Source: Candidatus Poribacteria bacterium
GTDB taxonomy: Bacteria > Poribacteria > WGA-4E > WGA-3G
DNA length: 64,000 nt
NCBI GenBank assembly: GCA_028820845.1
Contig: JAPPII010000037.1
Location: forward strand, 60,664 to 124,663
Direction of reading: 5' to 3'
The first letter of the stretch is position 1; every line of letters begins with the position of its first letter. A model generated the notes under the pieces. The model was not told the DNA's origin. It searched no databases and saw only the letters and a program-made list of their open reading frames with translations. Positions 22,429 through 31,938 of the stretch are shown here, one piece after another. The position numbers and the translations under genes are program-made.

Positions 22429-24879
22429 ATGGCTCCGCCTCTACTATTTAACCATTGCTTACAGTATGTTGGTAAAACCATTGTCTCGGCAGCACTGATT
22501 TACGGGATGAGTACACTTTCTGCTGCTGCTGCGTCACCAAAGGCGGGGACACACTTACCCTCCAGCTCCATCGCCGTTAGCGATGATGCCTTAGCCACAT
22601 TTTTTAATCCGTCTGGGTTGGGTACAGGCCGGGGCTTAAACCTGTACTATCTCCGCACATATCAGAGCAATTGGGCAGGCGATGACGCTTTTTTCCTCGC
22701 TGTCCCCAATGGGGGATTTGGGATCGAATTCGCGACCGCTGACGCTGACACGCCCTTTACACGCTATACGCTCTCCAGCGGACGACACCTGGGGCATTCG
22801 CTCTACGCCGGAACAAGCTACAGCTGGATAAATTCAGACGATAAAACCTATGATACATTCCGCTCCCTTTCTCTTGGACTCATGTACCGACGGCGATACT
22901 TCTCAATCGGTGCGATGGCGCGGGATCTTAACCAGCCCAAATTACTCGGTGAGAAACTTGGACGCACCTACGATTTGGGATTAGCGATCCGTCCAGGAAC
23001 CTGGCGAACCACTCTTTCACTTGATATGCAGAAAACACAAGGCATTGAAGGCGTTGACCTCCGCTATGCTTTAGAGGTACGCCCGATTCGCGAGCTGCTG
23101 CTTCGCGGCACACTAAACAGCGATCTGAGTTTTGATGTCCGTTTTGGTATTAATATCGGGAATTGGGGATTAGGGACAGGAAACACTTTCGACAAAAATC
23201 GAGAATCACAAACCGGTGTCGGTTATTTTCACTTTTCCAACACTCCTACAACGAAGCAGCTCCCTCGCCGCCGCATGTTTCTTGACTTGCAGATGCACTC
23301 CCTGAAAGATGTCTTGTCCATAGCAAAATCGGATGAAGATGTTGCTGGCATTCTCGTTCGTATCAATGGAGATGACTACGGCATGGCACAACTTCAGGAA
23401 ATGGCAGATGCCATCTTGAATTTCAGGGAATCCGGCCGCGTTGTCCTCTGCTACATCACCACTAAATGCTCCACTGGAGATTATATTGTCGCATCTGTCT
23501 GTGATGGTATCTTAATACATCCGTTCGCCGAAGTACGGTTGATTGGGCTGCGCGCAGAACGTTCCTTTTATAAAGGAACCTTGGACATGCTCGGTATCAG
23601 AGCGAATCTCGAACATATTGGGAAATATAAATCTGCCGCCGAAGCCTTCACAAGAAAAGAGATGTCCGAAGCACAACGCGAAATCCAGAACATCATTCTG
23701 GACGATCTCTATGAACAGCTCGTAGATGCGATTGCAAAGGGACGTGGATGGACTCCCGAAGATGTCAAAAAACGCATTGACGAGGGACCCTACACAGCAC
23801 TGCAAGCTTTCCGTATCGAACTTGTTGACCGGATCTCCACTGAAGGGCACCTGAAAAATGCTGTAACCGAACTCACCGATAAACACACAGACTTGGTATC
23901 CCTTAATGAATACGCAAAAAGCAGGTTGTATACGCAGGATTGGCGGGTCCCACAGCCGAAAATTGCAATTATTGAAGCGAAAGGATTGATGGTAACAGGT
24001 GATAGTTTCACTGATCTGCTTACGGGGACACAAGTCATGGGTGCGGATACGATCGTGCGAGCGATTCGGGAAGCAAAAGATGACGATGCTATAAAGGCAG
24101 TCGTCTTGCGGATTGATAGCGGGGGCGGACTTGTTGTCGCTGCTGATATTATATGGCAAGCCTTGGTTCCACTTACCAAGATCAAACCGGTGGTGGTGTC
24201 AATGGGAGATGTGGCAGCATCAGGAGGCTACTATATTGCTGCACCGGCAAATGTTATCGTCGCTGAACCCGGAACAATTACGGGTTCGATCGGTGTGATT
24301 GGCGGTAAGTATAGCTTGAAAGGACTCTACGAAAAACTGGGAATCCAAAAGGAAATTCTTAAACGGGGCGAACATGCTGATTTTTACTCAGATTATAGCG
24401 ATTACCCGCCCTCAGCACAGGAAATCATTCGGAAACAGATTAAGGAAGTCTATAACGAATTCATTACAAAGGTAGCTGCTGGACGCAGCGAGTTAACAAC
24501 ACCCGAGGTAGATAAACTCGGACGTGGACGTATCTGGTCAGGCAGACAGGCAAAAGAAAACGGATTGGTAGATGAACTCGGCGGTTTAAACCTTGCACTC
24601 GCCATCGCGCAAGAATATGCGGGATTGCAAGAAAAAACGGTTGAGATCATTCGTTTCCCTAAACAGACATGGTCCTCCCAACTTGTCAATAATCTTCGAT
24701 TCTCATCTGCCCCGCTATATCAGGCTGCACCTGAAGGTATCGGTGGTGAGCGTAAGATTATAGAACTACCACTTATCGCGCGATATGGAGGTTTCAGCGA
24801 CACTTTGAAACTTATAAATATCCTTAGGCAACACAGACTTTTTCTTCTCATGCCCTACCACATAGCCATGGGTCAATAG
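22429..24879 (+). CDS. sppA: beta-barrel - SppA (S49) fusion protease
   Basis: An 816-residue protein with three parts. A signal sequence (SAALIYGMSTLSAAAAS) is followed by about 250 residues that look like an outer-membrane barrel of the PorV/FadL sort (DDALATFFNPSGLGTGRGLN, many alternating strands). Residues about 285-790 are a 67K-type signal peptide peptidase A with two S49 domains. The catalytic Lys is in HIGKYKSAAEAF and the Ser in GDVAASGGYYIA. Standard SppA is a membrane-anchored protease that removes leftover signal peptides; the barrel fusion suggests work at the outer membrane or envelope. No clear Shine-Dalgarno sequence is seen. The 231 bases upstream are AT-rich. Confidence 0.88.
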   Translation: MAPPLLFNHCLQYVGKTIVSAALIYGMSTLSAAAASPKAGTHLPSSSIAVSDDALATFFNPSGLGTGRGLNLYYLRTYQSNWAGDDAFFLAVPNGGFGIEFATADADTPFTRYTLSSGRHLGHSLYAGTSYSWINSDDKTYDTFRSLSLGLMYRRRYFSIGAMARDLNQPKLLGEKLGRTYDLGLAIRPGTWRTTLSLDMQKTQGIEGVDLRYALEVRPIRELLLRGTLNSDLSFDVRFGINIGNWGLGTGNTFDKNRESQTGVGYFHFSNTPTTKQLPRRRMFLDLQMHSLKDVLSIAKSDEDVAGILVRINGDDYGMAQLQEMADAILNFRESGRVVLCYITTKCSTGDYIVASVCDGILIHPFAEVRLIGLRAERSFYKGTLDMLGIRANLEHIGKYKSAAEAFTRKEMSEAQREIQNIILDDLYEQLVDAIAKGRGWTPEDVKKRIDEGPYTALQAFRIELVDRISTEGHLKNAVTELTDKHTDLVSLNEYAKSRLYTQDWRVPQPKIAIIEAKGLMVTGDSFTDLLTGTQVMGADTIVRAIREAKDDDAIKAVVLRIDSGGGLVVAADIIWQALVPLTKIKPVVVSMGDVAASGGYYIAAPANVIVAEPGTITGSIGVIGGKYSLKGLYEKLGIQKEILKRGEHADFYSDYSDYPPSAQEIIRKQIKEVYNEFITKVAAGRSELTTPEVDKLGRGRIWSGRQAKENGLVDELGGLNLALAIAQEYAGLQEKTVEIIRFPKQTWSSQLVNNLRFSSAPLYQAAPEGIGGERKIIELPLIARYGGFSDTLKLINILRQHRLFLLMPYHIAMGQ

Positions 24880-24962
24880 AACCAGACTGTCTTAGAAGTC
24901 TCTGATTGAAATTTCCGTATGATCATCAAAGGAAAAAATGATGTCCGGGAGTTAACATTAAA

Positions 24963-25625
24963 ATGCTACTTGCTAAAAACTATGAGACCCTACGCAAGAA
25001 GATGGTTAAGGATCAAATCGAAGCTCGTGGCATCCGCGATCCGAGAACACTCGCTGTCATGCAAAAGGTAGAACGGCACCTGTTCGTAAAGCCAGAATAT
25101 CTCAACATAGCGTATCGGGACGGTCCGCTCCCCATCCATTGCCAACAAACAGTTTCGCAACCGTATATCGTTGCATTAATGACGGACCTGCTAAGACTCA
25201 CCCCGACTTCAAAAGTACTTGAAATTGGAACGGGATGTGGCTATCAAACAGCTATCTTAGCAGAATTGGCAGGGGCAGTCTACTCAGTCGAAATTCTGCC
25301 GACACTCGCCAAAAGCGCGAAGGCTCGGTTAGAACGTCTCAACTACCGGAATATATCCTTCAAAGAAGGCAATGGTCATCACGGTTGGCAGGAATATGCG
25401 CCTTATGATGCCGTGCTTGTGGCAGCCGCGCCTAAGGTCGTCCCAGAGCACTTGGTTCAGCAACTCGGCGAAGGCGGAAGAATGGTTATTCCAGTCGGTG
25501 ATAGTGAGCAAAATCTCCTTTTAATTCAGAAGAAGCCCCAAATTGAAGAGGGTTCCGAGCCGTTTCTGGAAACGACAGAGGTTACAGGGGTCAGTTTCGT
25601 GCCGATGACAGGATCACCGAATTAA
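24963..25625 (+). CDS. pcm: protein-L-isoaspartate O-methyltransferase
   Basis: A 220-residue PCMT. The N-terminal helix (MVKDQIEARGIRDPRTLAVM) and the family signature HCQQTVSQPYIVALMTDLL precede the SAM-binding loop VLEIGTGCGYQTA and the post-I motif VYSVEI. The enzyme methylates L-isoaspartyl residues in aged proteins so that they can be repaired. The length and order are normal. It follows the SppA fusion by 83 bases and precedes the PorV-like gene, and the three probably form an envelope and protein quality group. Confidence 0.93.
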   Translation: MLLAKNYETLRKKMVKDQIEARGIRDPRTLAVMQKVERHLFVKPEYLNIAYRDGPLPIHCQQTVSQPYIVALMTDLLRLTPTSKVLEIGTGCGYQTAILAELAGAVYSVEILPTLAKSAKARLERLNYRNISFKEGNGHHGWQEYAPYDAVLVAAAPKVVPEHLVQQLGEGGRMVIPVGDSEQNLLLIQKKPQIEEGSEPFLETTEVTGVSFVPMTGSPN

Positions 25626-25732
25626 GTTTTTAACTGAAGATTCAGAGAAATATCAGCAACTCACAAAGTAGACCTACCGAGTATGAGACCCACAAACGCA
25701 TAAAATAAATATTGCTAAAAGGAAACAATAGA

Positions 25733-26680
25733 TTGAAACACACACGCCATATAATTCTACTGATAGCCCTATTTTTCCCGACGACTGCATCCGCGACATT
25801 TAACGATATTGGCGTTGGGGCAAGACCGCTGGGTTTAGGTGGTGCCTTCGTTGCGCTCGCCGACGATAGCAACGCCGCAAGTTACAACGCTGCAGGATTA
25901 GGCTATATCGATGCAATCCAGATTGGTGCCACGCGGGCACAACGCTTCAATGGACTCATCACCTATAACAGTGTCAGCGGTATTATTCCGTTCGGGAGAA
26001 TAGGTTCACTTGGCGCGAGTCTCGGCATCCTCGCAGAAGACTCCGAAATCTATCAGGAACAAGTGGTGCGTATCTCCTATGGAAATGCGCTCTTCAAACA
26101 GTTGGCAATCGGGGCAAACTTTAAATTTCTTGGTACCTCTTTCGACGCAGCAAACGAATTTGTCGCTGAGAACCCGTACTTTGCGCAGACCTCCAGTTCC
26201 GCTATTTCATTCGATCTCGGCGTGATTACCAAACCGTTCCAGAGTCTGAGCCTTGGAGCGTCTGTTGAGAATTTACTCCCTGCAAACATGAGTATCTCTG
26301 ATACACACACAGACGCAGTGCCGCTGAATATCCGTGCCGGTTTGGTATATAGACTTGCCTCTATAGCAGAAATGAGCGCGCAAGGTGAAGCGGTTAGTAA
26401 CTTTCTAAAAGGAAGTTTAGGAACAGTGGAGATTGCATCCCGTAACGGTGAAATTTATATCCGAACAGGCATAGAAATTTGGCTTAACACAGCTATTGCT
26501 ATCCGCGGTGGATACGGGGCAAAAAATGGAGCAAGCACTGCAACAACCCTCAACTTCGGCGGAAGTGCCAAAATCCCGATTAGTAACACGAACCTCCAAC
26601 TCGACTACGGAATCCAACTACTGAGTGGGGATTTCGAAAATAATACGACACAGCGATTCTCGCTCAACCTGATACTTTAA
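25733..26680 (+). CDS. PorV/PorQ family (UPF0164) outer-membrane protein
   Basis: A 315-residue predicted outer-membrane beta-barrel. A signal peptide (ILLIALFFPTTASA) is followed by the family start GVGARPLGLGGAFVALADDS with NAASYNAAGLG, then strongly alternating strands to the end RFSLNLIL with a terminal hydrophobic residue. PorV-like proteins help type IX secretion or act as lipid or small-molecule channels; here the role is open. The start is placed at the TTG at 25733 because AAAGGAAA lies ahead. It ends 16 bases before the FN3/FlgD-Ig gene. Confidence 0.85.
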   Translation: MKHTRHIILLIALFFPTTASATFNDIGVGARPLGLGGAFVALADDSNAASYNAAGLGYIDAIQIGATRAQRFNGLITYNSVSGIIPFGRIGSLGASLGILAEDSEIYQEQVVRISYGNALFKQLAIGANFKFLGTSFDAANEFVAENPYFAQTSSSAISFDLGVITKPFQSLSLGASVENLLPANMSISDTHTDAVPLNIRAGLVYRLASIAEMSAQGEAVSNFLKGSLGTVEIASRNGEIYIRTGIEIWLNTAIAIRGGYGAKNGASTATTLNFGGSAKIPISNTNLQLDYGIQLLSGDFENNTTQRFSLNLIL

Positions 26681-26696
26681 GAAAAGAGTTTCTCCA

Positions 26697-28058
26697 ATGA
26701 AAAACACAGCGATTATTTTAATACTTACTGTTGGTGTATTTGTTCCGATAATCAGTCATGGTGCGGTTACTTCCGTAGGCGAGATAAACGTCCAAGGCGA
26801 AACGAAAGGCGTTGTCCCCGCCAGTTCAACGGTGCCACTCATTGTAACGCTCGTTGTTGACCGATCATTAGCAGAGCCCGGTGAGGAAATTAAGACGATT
26901 GAAGTCATAATGCCGCCTGGATTTTCGACGCGATCCTCCGATTTCAAAGGCATCAAACGCGACGGGAATCCCATTGTCGCGCGAGCCGTCGTCTCCGGCG
27001 GAACCATTCTACGCGTCGAGTTAGCAGATGCCGTCGTCGACTTTCAAAATTCCATATATGAAATTACATTTGACGCTCGAACCCCAAACACGGTTATATT
27101 AGAGTCAGTTTTTAGAACACGGCTCCGCAACCTCCAAGACGGCCCCATCGGCGAATTTATCCGATCTGGACAGGCGGATGGCAAACTCAACAACGACGAT
27201 TTTACTTTAGAGGTCATCCCGAACATACCCCCTGATCCGGTTATAGGTTTCACGGCTGAAGCCGACGGAACTGGTGAAAACGATGTGACACTCCGTTGGC
27301 AGAAATCAGAAGACCTCGATGTTAGCGGCTATCTCATCTATAGGAATAAGGAAGCACCAATCAATGTTGAAAACCGTTCATCAACGACGTTCCGAGAGAT
27401 AAATGTGCCACCGGGAAGTCATACGTATCAGATAACCGCTTACAAGACGCTCTTCTTACAATCAGAACGCTCTGCGATTCAAACAGTTGAAGTATCTGTC
27501 GACACAGCTGCACCGGAGCCTCCGATGATGCTGAGTATCATCACTTCAAGTGATGGGGTCGAAGTTCTCTGGAAACCAAGCAGTAGTCGCGACGTAATAA
27601 AATATCAAATTTTTGAGGGGGATACCCAACTCGGAGAAATAAGCGAGTCAAAAACAGAATACAAATTTATTGATAGACGCCGTTTAACTACAGGTAGTTT
27701 TACCTATGCCGTTATTGCCTTTGATGAAGCAGATAACAAATCCGAAAAGATAGAGAAAAGGCTTCGCATACTTGACGAACCCTATCCAAATCCATTCACG
27801 CCGCTTTCTCCAAGTGAAGATTTCAATCAGGTTGTGTTCCCTGCACGGACACTTGAAGACGCTTCGGGTGAATTTTCAGTACTTATCTATGACATCGACG
27901 GAATGCGCGTCAAAACCTTAACCGCACTGCCCGGAGAAACAGAGTTGACGTGGGATGGGCGCGATGAAGCCGGTGAGATTGTAGAAAGTGGCGTTTATGT
28001 CTACCAACTTCAAGTAGGGGAGAGTTTTAAGACTGGCACTTTGATTGTTGCCAAATAG
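26697..28058 (+). CDS. secreted protein with FN3 domains and FlgD-Ig/sorting-like C-terminus
   Basis: A 453-residue exported protein. Residues 1-23 are a signal peptide. A beta-rich domain follows (residues about 25-180), then two fibronectin type III domains (DVTLRWQKSEDLDVSGYLIY and GVEVLWKPSSSRDVIKYQIF). The C-terminal 90 residues (YPNPFTPLSP, VLIYDIDGMRVKTL, ELTWDGRDEAGEIVESGVYV, TGTLIVAK) match the FlgD Ig-like fold that doubles as a type IX-like sorting tail. With the PorV-like protein just upstream this suggests secretion to the cell surface. It is probably co-transcribed with the PorV-like gene. Confidence 0.85.
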   Translation: MKNTAIILILTVGVFVPIISHGAVTSVGEINVQGETKGVVPASSTVPLIVTLVVDRSLAEPGEEIKTIEVIMPPGFSTRSSDFKGIKRDGNPIVARAVVSGGTILRVELADAVVDFQNSIYEITFDARTPNTVILESVFRTRLRNLQDGPIGEFIRSGQADGKLNNDDFTLEVIPNIPPDPVIGFTAEADGTGENDVTLRWQKSEDLDVSGYLIYRNKEAPINVENRSSTTFREINVPPGSHTYQITAYKTLFLQSERSAIQTVEVSVDTAAPEPPMMLSIITSSDGVEVLWKPSSSRDVIKYQIFEGDTQLGEISESKTEYKFIDRRRLTTGSFTYAVIAFDEADNKSEKIEKRLRILDEPYPNPFTPLSPSEDFNQVVFPARTLEDASGEFSVLIYDIDGMRVKTLTALPGETELTWDGRDEAGEIVESGVYVYQLQVGESFKTGTLIVAK

Positions 28059-28169
28059 ATGACAATTCGTAGGTGGCAATAATGCCAAGGTGTGCTTACG
28101 CATATTGCGGAATCCGTTTCAGCGCAGTACATAAGCAGAGACGCAACGGGCACGACACGAAAAAATGTC

Positions 28170-28198
28170 TTGACTTAATTCTTCCTTCAGAGTTATAT
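28170..28198 (+). promoter_or_regulatory. sigma-70-like promoter of the YCF48-like gene
   Basis: TTGACT, a 17-base spacer and TTATAT in the 331-base gap 28059-28389. No other feature is evident in that gap. It lies about 190 bases before the ATG, leaving a long leader. Confidence 0.55.
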
Positions 28199-28389
28199 TA
28201 TAAAAACGACTTTTGTCGACGTAGTATGCCTTTCTGATTGGCGTTTAGACGCTAATTTCTGGAGGGATTCAAAGTCACATCTGATTCACATCCCTCACAC
28301 TCAAGGCGCGCTGCTAACACAACACTCTCAGTGTGCCTCACGAACTGAAAACTTGTTACAGAAAATTAGAATAAAGGAGAAGGATAAAG

Positions 28390-29487
28390 ATGAATAAATT
28401 GAAGTCACACGGACAATGTAAAGCAAAGACAAATTTTGTCCGTGTGGACAAAATTTGTCTCAGGCAGGAAAGTTTAAAACTTACATTGCATTTAGCGATT
28501 CTCGTAACAGTGGCAATCGCCTGTTCTGTTTTTGTTGCTTTACCGACGGCGGAAGGATGGACAGTCGTGCAAGAACGCGACCCAAACGTTCGGGATTACA
28601 TGTCTATCACTTTCACAAGCAAAAATACCGGCTGGGTAGTGGGTGCAGCGTCGTTTGAGGATTTTGAAAATCCGGGCTTCATCGGTTACACGACAGACGG
28701 TGGTGCATCCTGGCAAAAATCGGAAGTTCAAATCCCTGCCGATTTAGCTGAGGTCTACTTTTTAGACGATAAACATGGTTGGGCAGTTGGTGCGAATGGC
28801 ACGATTGTAGCAACTGATAACGGTCAAGACTGGGAATTACAAACCAGCAAAGTTGGCAACGGACTTAAGGGCATCTATTTCGTAAATAAAGATGTCGGCC
28901 TCGCCGTAGGAGAGAGCGATACAATCCTCTCCACGAAAAACGGTGGACGCTCTTGGAAGGTGCTTCAAGGTGGCCAACTCGGTGCTGTTGGCGACGACGA
29001 TGCGAATATGTACAACGCTGTCCAGTTCCTTGACGAAGAGACGGGTTGGCTTGCGGGGGTTCGCGTGAGCCCGAGCACACAGGGACAGAGTGCCTTAATT
29101 CAAAAAACCACGGACGGAGGACAGAGTTGGGTTACGCAAGAGACTGGTAAAGAAGACATTCTCGAAGACCTCTTTTTCCTTAACGCTTCAATGGGTTGGG
29201 CAGTCGGTGAAAATGGTGTAATCCTTCATACCAATAACGGTGGCGAAAGCTGGACAGAGCAAGCCAGTGGCACACAAGAAACACTACGAAGTGTTGGGTT
29301 TGCGGACGAGAATAACGGCTGGGCTATCGGTGGTGACTTTGGGGTCGGTGCCATTCTACATACCACTGATGGTGGCACAACCTGGGAGCTTGAAGATTCT
29401 ACGGAGAAATTAGTTAAAGTTTTCGTGCTTGATGGAAAAAATGTGTGGTTAGCAAGTTCCACGGGAGCCGTCATGCGCGCAGAATAA
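28390..29487 (+). CDS. YCF48/BNR-repeat beta-propeller protein
   Basis: A 365-residue exported beta-propeller. The signal peptide (LAILVTVAIACSVFVALPTA) begins only at residue about 33, after a basic leader created by a palindromic stretch. Then come repeated blades of the photosystem II assembly factor YCF48/BNR kind: TTDGGASWQKSE, TDNGQDWELQ, TKNGGRSWKVL, TTDGGQSWVT, TNNGGESWTE and TTDGGTTWEL, each with a paired 'GWAVG' strand. Such propellers bind proteins or sugars; none of the residues reveals a partner. AAAGGAG lies ahead of the ATG. A stem-loop follows the stop. Confidence 0.85.
   Translation: MNKLKSHGQCKAKTNFVRVDKICLRQESLKLTLHLAILVTVAIACSVFVALPTAEGWTVVQERDPNVRDYMSITFTSKNTGWVVGAASFEDFENPGFIGYTTDGGASWQKSEVQIPADLAEVYFLDDKHGWAVGANGTIVATDNGQDWELQTSKVGNGLKGIYFVNKDVGLAVGESDTILSTKNGGRSWKVLQGGQLGAVGDDDANMYNAVQFLDEETGWLAGVRVSPSTQGQSALIQKTTDGGQSWVTQETGKEDILEDLFFLNASMGWAVGENGVILHTNNGGESWTEQASGTQETLRSVGFADENNGWAIGGDFGVGAILHTTDGGTTWELEDSTEKLVKVFVLDGKNVWLASSTGAVMRAE
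28407..28488 (+). repeat. nested palindromes in the 5' coding region
   Basis: GACAAATTTTGTC (28428-28440) and GACAAAATTTGTC (28447-28459) form a perfect 13-base stem. CACACGGACAA (28407-28417) is complementary to TTGTCCGTGTG (28436-28446), so the two foldings exclude each other. Outer arms CAATGTAA (28414) and TTACATTG (28481) also pair. All lie inside the reading frame before the signal peptide. Confidence 0.7.
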
Positions 29488-29499
29488 AAGGAAACATAA

Positions 29500-29533
29500 G
29501 GGAGTAGCAGCAATTCCGAATACGGCTACTCCC
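29500..29533. terminator. stem-loop after the YCF48-like gene
   Basis: GGGAGTAGC and GCTACTCCC form a perfect 9-base stem with a 16-base loop, 12 bases after the stop. No T-tract follows, so its role as an intrinsic terminator is uncertain. Confidence 0.5.
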
Positions 29534-29636
29534 TACGTCCATATTTTACATCAAGACAATGTTGTAGGGCAATGGGAACGTCTCCCTGCCACACAACCCT
29601 GAACAAATCGTTTTTTGTGGAATCGGAGGTATAATT

Positions 29637-30809
29637 TTGGAAATATCCACGTTCGCGGCGCGAATGGATCGATTGGGGACAGAATCGGCATTTGAAGTGC
29701 TTGCGAAAGCGAAACAATTAGAGGCACAAGGTAGAAACATCATCCATTTAGAAATAGGGCAACCGGATTTCCCAACACCGATTAATATTATTGAGGCAGC
29801 ATATAAAGCAATGAAGGACGGACATACCGGCTACTGTCCATCCGCTGGCGTGCCGGAGTTTCGTGAAGTTGTCGCGCACCACATAACGGAGACGCGCGGG
29901 ATCAGCGTCCACCCAGATGAGGTCACCGTGACACCCGGTGCGAAGCCAATTATTTTCTTTACTATCTTGGCTCTAATCGATGATGGTGACGAAGTGATTT
30001 ATCCCGAACCCGGTTTTCCGGTCTATGAATCAGTTATCGACTTCATCGGTGGAAAAGCCGTTCCGCTGCCCCTTCGCGAAGAGGTAGATTTCCGATTCCG
30101 GCTCGAAGATCTCGTTGATTCAATCTCTGACCGAACGAAGCTGCTTATTCTCAACTCACCGCAAAACCCGACAGGCGGGACCCTAACGCCAGAAGACCTC
30201 AAAGCAATCGCTGAACTGGCACAGAAACACAACTTTTATGTGCTGACAGATGAAGTGTACTCTCGCATCCTCTACGAAGGCAAACATCATAGTGTCATCA
30301 ACCTCCCCGGTATGAAAGAACGAACAATTCTCATCGAGGGACATTCTAAAACCTACGCAATGACAGGGTGGCGACTCGGATACGGTATTGCCCCACAAGA
30401 AATCGCAGACAAGATTACACAGCTCACAATCAATTCTAATTCTTGTACTGCGACTTTCACACAAATCGCTGGAATAGAAGCATTGACAGGTCAGCAAACC
30501 TCTGTTACAGAGATGGTAGACGAGTTTCAGAAACGCCGTGATGCGATTGTGGGTGGACTCAATGCTATTGAAGGCGTGAGCTGTATCAAACCGCTCGGTG
30601 CCTTCTATGTGTTTCCCAACGTCACGCAACTCCCTCTCTCGTGTGAAGCACTCGCTGATTATCTGATGAATGAGGCAGACATCGCGCTATTGCCCGGTAC
30701 CTCCTTCGGCAAATACGGTGACGGTTACCTCCGACTCTCGTATGCTAATTCATTGGAAAATATCCAAGAGGCATTAGGCAGAATGGAAACTGCAATCATG
30801 AAATTGTAG
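29637..30809 (+). CDS. PLP-dependent aminotransferase class I/II
   Basis: A 390-residue fold-type I aminotransferase of the aspartate aminotransferase subgroup I-gamma. The substrate-binding start is HLEIGQPDFPTP, the cofactor region is NSPQNPTGG near residue 175, the Asp/Tyr pair is in LTDEVYSR and the PLP Lys is in EGHSKTYAMTGWRLGYG near 238. The Arg that binds the carboxylate is in YLRLSYAN near the end. It starts with TTG, supported by GGAGG seven bases ahead. The amino donor is likely aspartate or an aromatic or branched amino acid. It precedes thrB, which suggests amino acid metabolism. Confidence 0.9.
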   Translation: MEISTFAARMDRLGTESAFEVLAKAKQLEAQGRNIIHLEIGQPDFPTPINIIEAAYKAMKDGHTGYCPSAGVPEFREVVAHHITETRGISVHPDEVTVTPGAKPIIFFTILALIDDGDEVIYPEPGFPVYESVIDFIGGKAVPLPLREEVDFRFRLEDLVDSISDRTKLLILNSPQNPTGGTLTPEDLKAIAELAQKHNFYVLTDEVYSRILYEGKHHSVINLPGMKERTILIEGHSKTYAMTGWRLGYGIAPQEIADKITQLTINSNSCTATFTQIAGIEALTGQQTSVTEMVDEFQKRRDAIVGGLNAIEGVSCIKPLGAFYVFPNVTQLPLSCEALADYLMNEADIALLPGTSFGKYGDGYLRLSYANSLENIQEALGRMETAIMKL

Positions 30810-30852
30810 ACCTGACGGTTTCCGATAGCCATTAATAATAGGAATTTCTTGT

Positions 30853-31806
30853 ATGCCTCAAACTTTCAATAGTGCGTTAAACGAGAAAGTCACCGCTCGT
30901 ATCCCAGCAAGCACGACGAATTTGGGTCCTGGCTTTGATGTCTTAGGACTCGCTTTACAACTCTACAGCACAGTCACATTGGAACCATCCGACACCGCAA
31001 CCGAAGTCGTTGTAAGCGGCGTAGATGCCGATAAGATACCGAATACGCCAGAACATGTAGCGTTTCAAGCAGTCGAATTAGTTTTCAAGCGAAGCGGAAC
31101 AAAACGTCCCAACGGTTTTAAACTACGCATTGACAATGGAATACCTGCAATCCGTGGGTTAGGTGGCAGTGGTACAGCCATTCTTGGTGGATTGTTAACA
31201 GCGAACATCTTATGTGGGCTGCCATTTTCTGATGCCGAACTTCTCAACTTCGCGACAGAGATGGAAGGACACCCAGATAATGTGGCGGCCTCACTATACG
31301 GTGGTATTGTCGTTTCAGCACAAGAAGATGGACATGTGCATACCATTCGGCTGACGTTTCCCCCGGAACTCTCCATTGTGCTTGCAATCCCGAATTTTCC
31401 GCTTTCAACCAAACAAGCGCGAGAAGTTCTACCAAAATCGGTTGATTTCGCGGACGCAATCTACAATACGAGTCGTAGCACATTACTAATTGCCAGTATT
31501 GCGACGGGGCAATTTGAGATGTTGAAAGTAGCCATGAAGGATAAGCTGCACCAACCATACCGCACCTCACTAATTCCTGGATTTAACGATGTCGCTGAAG
31601 CTGCTATTGCTAATGGCGCACTCAGTGTTGCGCTGAGTGGTGCGGGACCGACTGTAGCTGCCTATTGTCTGGAACACGCCGAACAGGTCGCGAAACAGAT
31701 GCAAACTGCCTTCAATAAACATCAGATCGCTTGTGATATTAAGATTCTGAAAGCAGATGCTGCCGGAGCGAATGTACAAACTGGTGCTCTCTGTCGGAGC
31801 GGATAG
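30853..31806 (+). CDS. thrB: homoserine kinase
   Basis: A 317-residue GHMP kinase. It begins with the ThrB-type segment ARIPASTTNLGPGFDVLGLAL, has the phosphate loop IRGLGGSGTAILGG near residue 97 and the C-terminal GHMP motif ALSGAGPTVAAYC near 258. The enzyme phosphorylates homoserine on the way to threonine. The length is usual. It follows the aminotransferase by 43 bases and is probably in the same transcription unit. AGGAATTTCTT precedes the ATG. Confidence 0.92.
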   Translation: MPQTFNSALNEKVTARIPASTTNLGPGFDVLGLALQLYSTVTLEPSDTATEVVVSGVDADKIPNTPEHVAFQAVELVFKRSGTKRPNGFKLRIDNGIPAIRGLGGSGTAILGGLLTANILCGLPFSDAELLNFATEMEGHPDNVAASLYGGIVVSAQEDGHVHTIRLTFPPELSIVLAIPNFPLSTKQAREVLPKSVDFADAIYNTSRSTLLIASIATGQFEMLKVAMKDKLHQPYRTSLIPGFNDVAEAAIANGALSVALSGAGPTVAAYCLEHAEQVAKQMQTAFNKHQIACDIKILKADAAGANVQTGALCRSG

Positions 31807-31938
31807 ATAAGCGTAGAATTTCTCTTGGCAGGCATTTTTGGTTTAAAGATATCAAAAAATGAGAATTGCCGACTTCGCAATTCTATAAATGATAGGAGTT
31901 TTCCGAATTTCTAAACGCCTGACACCCATAAAAACACG

